DNA of 64,000 nt, from contig NC_087066.1 in the NCBI RefSeq assembly GCF_963678635.1, positions 58,422,312 to 58,486,311 of the forward strand. Reading direction: 5' to 3'. The notes beneath the pieces are model-generated. The model did not search any database. It saw nothing but the letters and a program-made list of their open reading frames with translations, and was not told the DNA's origin. Both the position numbers and the translations under genes were made by a program. This stretch comes from Symsagittifera roscoffensis (lineage: Eukaryota; Xenacoelomorpha; Acoela; Convolutidae). This document shows positions 55,384 to 64,000 of the stretch, in pieces. How positions within the stretch are numbered: position 1 is the stretch's first letter; each line of letters starts with the position of its first letter.

Positions 55384-58145
55384 AAAATTCAACTCCCAAC
55401 ATTCGTTCTAAGCTTTTGAATATTTATCTCTACTGACATCTCAAAACTTATCATAATTCTTTTTCTAGTTTTTTGTCTTCAAGTGGATTAAGTATCTGTA
55501 TGATATCTAAAAAATCTGTCTTCAATATTAAGTAATTTTTTATTATGAAAGGAAACCTGATACTTTTTGTTTCTTTCTGAAAGTATTAGCATCCCTAAAA
55601 AAAGCACTTTCAGCACTGTCGAAGACTAGTATCAAGACAATACTTTTACTTACTCTCAACTGACAAAACTGCAAAAAATCTGTAGCAAGATTTTTGATCA
55701 AACCCCAAGAACAGATTCCCCATCTGTCAACCCATCCTAAAACCTGTATTAAAAATCCCGCACAGTCGATAATTCTAACATACAATCAATCCAATCTCAA
55801 AAATGTACCCGGATAACTTACGTTCAAAACCCAAATACCTTTGAGGAAAGACCAGTACCTCGGTGAGAACCTCTCACTCCAGCACGTCTTACCACACCCT
55901 TAAGTGAGTCACAAAACGAACCAACTTATACTCTCTCTACCCATCATTATCAGAAGAGTTGAACAGATCTAGACTTCAATGTCAAAAACAACTCCAATCA
56001 AAAAACAAACAATTCACCCACGACGTAAAAAAATTTCTTAATTCGTTATAGTGAAACGAGAACAAATCAACAAACACTCACCACGTGCATCTTCCACTTA
56101 CCAACTAATATAGAAAGCACTCCTCCACTTAATAGATTAACTTCACTACAAAACATACCAAAAATACTATCAGACTACCTAGTTTGAATCCCAACCTCTA
56201 AGCAAAAGAACGAAAACCCATTCAACACCATCTTTTTCACGCAGACTCATGTATTGGTTGATCTACACGTTTCTCCTTGGCAAATAAAGTCCAGCTAACG
56301 GTTAAATCGATGGTTCTTCCAATACAGTATTATCAACTCTACCAGAAACACTTTTCCTACGATCAACACCATCATTGACGAAAATTTCTTCTCTAAGTAC
56401 CTTTCCCACAAACTGGCAGCAACATCTGAGTAAAAGATATCAAGAACTACAGAATACTAATAAACGCTTACGACTCTATTGGAACACCTTTGTAGCACCT
56501 CCTCCTTTTTTGTTTCGGTCATCATCCAGAAAGCACTCGACTCCACAGTTGAGCAATAAGCTGATTATAAACTAGACCAGACCTTTATAAAGATATACAA
56601 GATCAATATATTCAAATTTTATCTCAACGAAGTTTTGTGCTAAATTTCGTAATGTCTATAAGACTGAATCACCTTACAAATCACCTATTAGCACCATCTC
56701 AACCAGACATAACAGTAGAATCTTCGCATCTTCGATTTATTTGTACAGAACTAATTTACACATACACTAAAAAAACGATTGGTTATACATCTTTTTACAA
56801 TCCATTTTCAACTTTGTCAACACATGTGTCTTTGAATATCGTCATTGCTTGACATCCTTTGCCTTCTCGAAATTTTCGAACCAACAGTTCACAACAAACC
56901 ATCCACGCGTGCAGGAACACAAGGCCTCCCAGTGACACACTGATTGCGAAGACAATCAACAAAAAACATTAGATAAAAGCGCAAAAAACCAAGTAATAGA
57001 ATGCGAATCATAACCAGAAGCAATCGAAACAACTAATTTCATTACTATACTTTACCGCAAGGTCCGCGCTACAACACTTGTAAGCTAAAAAATTTACAGA
57101 TAAAATCTCTGAAAGTTGCTGTAAATATCAAAAAAAAAACTGAAAAGATCACGAATCATATTACCAAAGTCAAATTGAACGACTACAACAACTCAAACCC
57201 ATAGATTGAAAAAAAAAAGAAATGAGACATAAATAGTCAAACACAAAGAAAGCATTCGCACACTTGTGAGTTTTCACGTTTTCCCTGAATCAACAAATCA
57301 ACATCAGCTTATCAACAGCCCTTATCATGGCGCATTTGGATGAGTAAAAACTTATTTACATCAGGTTGGTATAAATGGTCCATCAAATTGTAAAGCTAGC
57401 ACAAAAACATTAGGTCTTGAGAAATAATGTTTTTAATTAGAAATTTCAACTCTAACAAAGTCAGCTCACACGAAATTTACAGGATTACACTATGATATAA
57501 ACAGGGATCCGCTCACCTTGTAAGAATGATCAAAGTTTTTGCGACCCCACAACTCACACCCAGTTAACAATTGTTTGGTTCCCTGAAGAAACATTCACCA
57601 CTTTTCTAGTAATTAAAATTCAAGCACGAATAACTAAATTTCACAAAAAGCATTTCATAAAAAATATACAATTCACGCAAGTATATCTTCATCAAAAACG
57701 CAACCTACTAGTACCTATTGAAAAACAGAAGGTATTTAGAAAAAATTAACACCTTTTTTGAAATAGACCCAGAAACAGAATTCGCATGTAAATAATGATA
57801 ATGGAAGCCACTATTTAAAAACCAATATTCCGAAACCCTAGTTGAGTACAAAAAAAGACTTGATATGAAACCAAGAAAACTCATAATTTCCGAGCACGCC
57901 ACAAATCAAAATAATGGCAATGAAAACCTTTAAAAACCAGGTAATTTACAAAAAAAAACAAGGAACAAACTGATAAAAAACTTCCACAAAACCGTGACAG
58001 TACACGCTTGCAAAGACTATCACTAATGAAACACAAATTCTGGAGCAATCCCTTGTGATACACATCTAGACATGAAAATTGACTAAACAATAAAATGAAA
58101 GTTTCAAGAAAAAAACACTCTCAGAACTCTAAACACTACATCATC
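55384..58145 (+). pseudogene. Envelope-like region fragment, unit 2
   Basis: Near-identical copy of 50336-53095, with the same stops and short frames (56375-56575, 56637-56852). A one-base loss at about 56515 (TTTTTTG against TTTTTTTG) changes the end of the first frame. Since it carries the same disabling changes as unit 1, the array formed after the env had decayed. Confidence 0.75.
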
Positions 58146-58279
58146 TTGTAAAAAAGAAAGAAAACAAAAACCACATTAACACTATCAAAAATGAAAATCA
58201 TTTCATTTTATTCAAGTTTCTCGGGTAGAATTAAAAAAGAAGAAATATTGAATAAATTGCGTAAAATCTACACAAATTA

Positions 58280-58591
58280 TCAGTTTTTTGTAGTTTTCTG
58301 TGAACCATTCGCCAATATTTTTTGTAAAAAAGGAACAAGTTGTTCTTTTTGACCCAAAGAATCAGCAAAATCTACACAAATTATCAGTTTTTTGTAGTTT
58401 TCTGTGAACCATTCGCCAATATTTTTTGTAAAAAAGGAACAAGTTGTTCTTTTTGACCCAAAGAATCAGCAAAGAATCAACCGAGCTATCATGATCCAGT
58501 GTTCCCCTCTATCATTGCTTGGAGCTGAGTTGATGATTGCAAAAGAGTACTTTGTTAGCTGAGGTACTTTATCAGAAGGGTAAGATCCCAT
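58280..58591 (-). pseudogene. Maverick protease fragment, unit 2 (disrupted by internal duplication)
   Basis: Equivalent of 53231-53449. A 108-base stretch beginning at AAAATCTACACAAATTATC is repeated and 15 bases around the YYF(A) codons are lost, so the frame is broken. Both flanks of the duplication carry AATCAGCAAA, which suggests slipped replication. Confidence 0.82.
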
Positions 58592-58829
58592 GTACTTGAA
58601 CCTGAGTTCAGCAATTCTTTCAATAGTTTATCGAAGTGAAAAACTATCCATCTTTGCAATTGTTAGCTGTTTTACATCTAAAAACAAAGAAATATATAAA
58701 ATAAACTTTTATAGCTTTTGCATTCTTCGACCAAATTTCCTTGGACAACAGTGTGCAAAATTTTCTGTGAGGTCAGTGATACTTAGTTTGTGGTATTTTG
58801 TATCCGTTTGAGTTCAATAAGTTTTTGCC

Positions 58830-60525
58830 CTAAATGAGACACATTTTGCATAATTTTCGTTTTCGATTGCATAATTTTTCATTTAGTCTCCAATATTGTT
58901 TCTTCCAAACTCAGTGTTTTTGAAAATTGGAGGAAAGTTGGCAAATTTTGATTTCAGCTCATCTGGAAAAATTAAATCGCATTGAACATAACTAAAAAGG
59001 GATCCATCTTTTCTTTTTGCTAGAAGGGAGTATGTAGAAAGAGGTATTTTGTAGGAAAAGTAGGTTCTGACGTGTTTTTTGATCTTGTCATCGGTTTGGA
59101 AATTTTCCCACCACGCACATTTGCACATTTCTTTGACTTTGTATCCTTCTCTTTTATGTATTCCCGTCTCATATCATCCATCTCTCTCTTCTTATTACCT
59201 CGTTCAATATCCTGGTCGGTTAAGGAGGGTCGAGCTTCTTGACAAGAACAGAAGTGGTAGTAACATCGCATTGTTTCCAACACTGTCTTACATTGATCAC
59301 AATAACCGTCCACATTGAAACAGCCGATTTTTTTCTGTTTACCAGATGTGAAAAAAACTCAATTTTACATTCTGGTCTTTTTTCTTGGTAAAAAGACATG
59401 ACCATATTCTCAAAGTTGCGTGTTCGATTATGTCTAGCCTTGAATTTCTGCATATCAGTGTCAAACTCCCATCTCGTGTACAGTCCTGTTGGCATATCTT
59501 GGCACATTGAGAAGGGGTAGAGCTGGCTTGCATCAGTTCCAACTATCGATTTACAAACATTTGATGATTTTCTGATGAATGTCTCATCAACTACAGCTTT
59601 TCGAGTGAAAACAATGGAAGGTCCACCAGTCATGTCTTCTCAAATTTTTTCACGCATCTTTATCACTTTCGCAAAATGGATAAATATTGTAATTTTGTAG
59701 ATTTGTGTGGACATATGTTTGCTAGATTTGGAAGCGTACATCCAAGTTTTAACACATCTATCACATTGTTATGATAAAACTGAATCATTTTTTGCATTGT
59801 TTCCACAGTTGGAACTATATCCTTGTTATTGTACACTGCCAAAAAATCTTTGGACTTAGACATCCAGTTTTTCTTCCGAGTCTTCTTCTTAATTTGAAGC
59901 TTTTTCAGTGCTTGTTGTTGACCAAGACCACTGTTTCTCGCCTTCTCATAATCTCATTTCGTTTCGCTAGCTTTATAGGCTTTGAGAAAGGAGTCTAGAG
60001 TAGTTGCCCCACCCAGAAACTTCCTTATGTCGAAAAAATGTACATCTCCAAACTTGAAGGAAATGGAATCGTTTGCTTTTTTGATGACTGATGTTTCTTG
60101 TTCTTTATCGCGAATCACATAGGGGATTATGTAGGAATTGATTAAGTTCAAATCATATCTACCACTATTAAATCCAAAAGGAGGTTAAGTATTTACATAT
60201 CTCCCCAGATGTTGTTTCAAATCGATGAGTTGGTTTTTCTGAATTCGCAAGAATTGTGTTGACATATCTGCCTCTTCCGGATCTTCTCAATGCATTCGTC
60301 TTTGTACGCAAATTTGTTATTCGAATATTTCTGACCTCGTTTGTTTAGCTGATCAAGATCTTTTTCATTACTTCATTGACAGTTACTTCATTATTTTGAA
60401 ATTTTTGCTCTAGCTTACTTTGTTCAGCCAACAGTTCGAAGTTGGTTACAAAATCGATTATCAAGTTCTGTGGATCCTTGTTGTACAAAAAGATGGGTTC
60501 ATCAATCAGATTCAACATTCAATTT
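58830..60525 (-). pseudogene. Maverick DNA polymerase B fragment, unit 2
   Basis: Second copy of the same polymerase fragment. Frames at 59220-59633, 59663-59863 and 59954-60151 match those in unit 1, with substitutions such as V to I in YNNKDIVP. 58883-59128 is open here (81 codons, reading CAWWENFQTDDKIKKHVRT) where unit 1 has a stop at the corresponding place. As in unit 1, the catalytic palm is incomplete. Confidence 0.8.
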
Positions 60526-63290
60526 AAAATTCAACTCCCAACATTCGTTCTAAGCTTTTGAATATTTATCTCTACTGACATCTCAAAACTTATCATAATT
60601 CTTTTTCTAGTTTTTTGTCTTCAAGTGGATTAAGTATCTGTATGATATCTAAAAAATCTGTCTTCAATATTAAGTAATTTTTTATTATGAAAGGAAACCT
60701 GATACTTTTTGTTTCTTTCTGAAAGTATTAGCATCCCTAAAAAAAGCACTTTCAGCACTGTCGAAGACTAGTATCAAGACAATACTTTTACTTACTCTCA
60801 ACTGACAAAACTGCAAAAAATCTGTAGCAAGATTTTTGATCAAACCCCAAGAACAGATTCCCCATCTGTCAACCCATCCTAAAACCTGTATTAAAAATCC
60901 CGCACAGTCGATAATTCTAACATACAATCAATCCAATCTCAAAAATGTACCCGGATAACTTACGTTCAAAACCCAAATACCTTTGAGGAAAGACCAGTAC
61001 CTCGGTGAGAACCTCTCACTCCAGCACGTCTTACCACACCCTTAAGTGAGTCACAAAACGAACCAACTTATACTCTCTCTACCCATCATTATCAGAAGAG
61101 TTGAACAGATCTAGACTTCAATGTCAAAAACAACTCCAATCAAAAAACAAACAATTCACCCACGACGTAAAAAAATTTCTTAATTCGTTATAGTGAAACG
61201 AGAACAAATCAACAAACACTCACCACGTGCATCTTCCACTTACCAACTAATATAGAAAGCACTCCTCCACTTAATAGATTAACTTCACTACAAAACATAC
61301 CAAAAATACTATCAGACTACCTAGTTTGAATCCCAACCTCTAAGCAAAAGAACGAAAACCCATTCAACACCATCTTTTTCACGCAGACTCATGTATTGGT
61401 TGATCTACACGTTTCTCCTTGGCAAATAAAGTCCAGCTAACGGTTAAATTGATGGTTCTTCCAATACAGTATTATCAACTCTACCAGAAACACTTTTCCT
61501 ACGATCAACACCATCATTGACGAAAATTTCTTCTCTAAGTACCTTTCCCACAAACTGGCAGCAACATCTGAGTAAAAGATATCAAGAACTACAGAATACT
61601 AATAAACGCTTACGACTCTATTGGAACACCTTTGTAGCACCTCCTCCTTTTTTTGTTTCGGTCATCATCCAGAAAGCACTCGACTCCACAGTTGAGCAAT
61701 AAGCTGATTATAAACTAGACCAGACCTTTATAAAGATATACAAGATCAATATATTCAAATATTATCTCAACGAAGTTTTGTGCTAAATTTCGTAATGTCT
61801 ATAAGACTGAATAACCTTACAAATCACCTATTAGCACCATCTCAACCAGACATAACAGTAGAATCTTCGCATCTTCGATTTATTTGTACAGAACTAATTT
61901 ACACATACACTAAAAAAACGATTGGTTATACATCTTTTTACAATCCATTTTCAACTTTGTCAACACATGTGTCTTTGAATATCGTCATTGCTTGATATCC
62001 TTTGCCTTCTCGAAATTTTCGAACCAACAGTTCACAACAAACCATCCACGCGTGCAGGAACACAAGGCCTCCCAGTGACACACTGATTGCGAAGACAATC
62101 AACAAAAAACATTAGATAAAAGCGCAAAAAACCAAGTAATAGAATGCGAATCATAACCAGAAGCAATCGAAACAACTAATTTCATTACTATACTTTACCG
62201 CAAGGTCCGCGCTACAACACTTGTAAGCTAAAAAATTTACAGATAAAATCTCTGAAAATTGCTGTAAATATCAAAAAAAAAACTGAAAAGATCACGAATC
62301 ATATTACCAAAGTCAAATTGAACGACTACAACAACTCAAACCCATAGATTGAAAAAAAAAAAGAAATGAGACATTTATAAATAGTCAAACACAAAGAAAG
62401 CATTCGCACACTTGTGAGTTTTCACGTTTTCCCTGAATCAACAAATCAACATCAGCTTATCAACAGCCCTTATCATGGCGCATTTGGATGAGTAAAAACT
62501 TATTTACATCAGGTTGGTATAAATGGTCCATCAAATTGTAAAGCTAGCACAAAAACATTAGGTCTTGAGAAATAATGTTTTTAATTAGAAATTTCAACTC
62601 TAACAAAGTCAGCTCACACAAAATTTACAGGATGACACTATGATATAAACAGGGATCCGCTCACCTTGTAAGAATGATCAAAGTTTTTGCGACCCCACAA
62701 CTCACACCCAGTTAACAATTGTTTGGTTCCCTGAAGAAACATTCACCACTTTTCTAGTAATTAAAATTCAAGCACGAATAACTAAATTTCACAAAAAGCA
62801 TTTCATAAAAAACATACAATTCACGCAAGTATATCTTCATCAAAAACGCAACCTACTAGTACCTATTGAAAAACAGAAGGTATTTAGAAAAAATTAACAC
62901 CTTTTTTGAAATAGACCCAGAAACAGAATTCGCATGTAAATAATGATAATGGAAGCCACTATTTAAAAACCAATATTCCGAAACCCTAGTTGAGTACAAA
63001 AAAAGACTTGATATGAAACCAAGAAAACTCATAATTTCCGAGCACGCCACAAATCAAAATAATGGCAATGAAAACCTTTAAAAACCAGGTAATTTACAAA
63101 AAAAACAAGGAACAAACTGATAAAAAACTTCCACAAAACCGTGACAGTACACGCTTGCAAAGACTATCACTAATGAAACAAAAATTCTGGAGCAATCCCT
63201 TGTGATACACATCTAGACATGAAAATTGACTAAACAATAAAATGAAAGTTTCAAGAAAAAAACACTCTCAGAACTCTAAACACTACATCA
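60526..63290 (+). pseudogene. Envelope-like region fragment, unit 3
   Basis: Third copy of the same decayed env segment (frames 61517-61702 and 61780-61995). Differences include C to T at about 61449 and TTAT insertion near 62375. It shares the stops of units 1 and 2. Confidence 0.75.
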
Positions 63291-63426
63291 TCTTGTAAAA
63301 AAGAAAGAAAACAAAAATCACATTAACACTATCAAAACTGAAAATCATTTCATTTAATTCAAGTTTCTCAGGTAGAATTAAAAAAAAAGAAATATTGAAT
63401 AAATTGCGTAAAATCTACACAAATTA

Positions 63427-63645
63427 TCAGTTTTTTGTAGTTTTCTGTGAACCATTCGCCAATATTTTTTGTAAGAAAGGAACAAGTTGTTCTTTTTGAC
63501 CCAAAGAATCAGCAAAGTAGTAGGTTTTGTTCAATCGAGCTATCATGATCCAGTGTTCCCCTCTATCATTGCTTGGAGCTGAGTTGATGATTGCAAAAGA
63601 GTACTTTGTTAGCTGAGGTACTTTATCAGAAGGGTAAGATCCCAT
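63427..63645 (-). pseudogene. Maverick protease fragment, unit 3
   Basis: A 72-codon frame with the same translation as the unit 1 copy (53231-53449), including GEHW and FADSLG, and lacking the catalytic Cys. Its DNA differs from unit 1 at a few synonymous positions (for example AAA to AAG-type changes near 63475 and ACC to ATC-type near 63535). Confidence 0.8.
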
Positions 63646-63889
63646 GTACTTGAACCTGAGTTCAGCAATTCTTTCAATAGTTTATCGAAGTGAAAAACTA
63701 TCCATCTTGGCAATTGTTAGCTGTTTTACATCTAAAAACAAAGAAATATATGAAATATACTTTTATAGCTTTTGCATTCTTCGACCAAATTTCCTTGGAC
63801 AACAGTGTGCAAAATTTTCTGTGAGGTCAGTGATACTTAGTTTGTAGTATTTTGTATCCGTTTGAGTTCAATAAGTTTTTGCCCTAAAT

Positions 63890-64000
63890 GAGACACATTT
63901 TGCATAATTTTCGTTTTCGATTGCATAATTTTTCATTTAGTCTCCAATATTGTTTCTTCCAAACTCAGTGTTTTTGAAAATTGGAGGAAAGTTGGCAAAT
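63890..64000 (-). pseudogene. Maverick DNA polymerase B fragment, unit 3 (edge)
   Basis: Only the 3'-most about 110 bases of the polymerase fragment lie inside the window, matching 53690-53805 of unit 1. It ends at the window edge, so nothing about integrity can be said. Confidence 0.7.

Larger units (their letters stand above)
55384..60525. repeat. Array unit 2
   Basis: Same content as unit 1. The main difference is at about 58264-58480, where a stretch of about 108 bases is duplicated and 15 bases (GTAGTAGGTTTTGTT) are missing, breaking the protease frame. Other differences are single-base changes. Confidence 0.9.
50336..64000. repeat. Tandem array of 5.05-5.14 kb chimeric units (two complete, third truncated by window end)
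   Basis: The phrase AAAATTCAACTCCCAACATT recurs at 50336, 55384 and 60526, and essentially every base between follows in register. Unit lengths are 5048 and 5142, the difference being a net 93-bp change in unit 2. Units differ by few substitutions, far fewer than any of them differs from the nested element. Each unit is a plus-strand gypsy env region followed by an antisense Maverick fragment. Confidence 0.95.
60526..64000. repeat. Array unit 3 (truncated by window end)
   Basis: Colinear with units 1 and 2 to the last base of the window. The protease frame is like that of unit 1. An extra TTATAA at about 62375 and several substitutions distinguish it. The array therefore continues beyond the window. 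Confidence 0.9.

Overview
The window is non-coding-rich, AT-rich (roughly two thirds A+T by eye) eukaryotic DNA, most likely from an invertebrate animal. It holds Ty3/gypsy retrotransposons with envelope-like genes, a Maverick/Polinton DNA transposon fragment, a Tc1/mariner remnant, and one apparent host gene: an intronless type II membrane protein of the LicD/fukutin-related type. The species cannot be named from the sequence. Nearly everything outside that gene is transposable-element sequence in various states of decay.

Layout. 1-1625: 5' leader and start of gag of an envelope-bearing gypsy family (copy C), joined at about 1625 to the decayed pol of a different gypsy lineage (1626-4570). 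4571-7295: no gene seen. 7296-8273: the LicD-like gene. 8274-9940: no gene, one dispersed repeat. 9941-15890: a nearly full-length, heavily mutated, relatively GC-rich gypsy element with two LTRs. 15891-18807: no gene, second copy of the dispersed repeat. 18808-21990: a decayed gypsy on the minus strand. 22885-23800: a Tc1/mariner transposase pseudogene. 23990-53095: plus-strand remains of the same envelope-bearing family as copy C. In these, the pol segment has been duplicated in tandem (segments A and B), and B is split by an 18.8-kb nested element of the same broad family on the minus strand (27995-46814). That element is delimited by TG...CA ends and a CTAG target-site duplication. 50336-64000: a tandem array of 5.05-5.14 kb units. 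Each unit is a fusion of the env region (plus strand) with an antisense Maverick polymerase/protease fragment; two units are complete and a third runs off the window.

The large family can be read by comparing its copies. The order is LTR, primer-binding site, a short Arg-rich leader ORF, a leader with two bulged hairpins, a long gag with an Asn/Arg/Ser/Tyr-rich C-terminus and a CCHC knuckle, protease (DSGA), RT (YLDD), RNase H, integrase (H2C2 and DD35E), a 0.8-kb spacer, an envelope-like coding region, a Ser/Thr/Pro-rich extra ORF, a 1.5-kb 3' non-coding region, and the LTR. All copies carry stops and frameshifts.

Most unusual points: the precisely delimited 18.8-kb nested element with an envelope-like region and an extra ORF; conserved leader hairpins and a conserved Arg-rich mini-ORF in two diverged copies; and the gypsy-env/Maverick chimera amplified as a tandem array. 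All alignments were made by eye; no database search was run.
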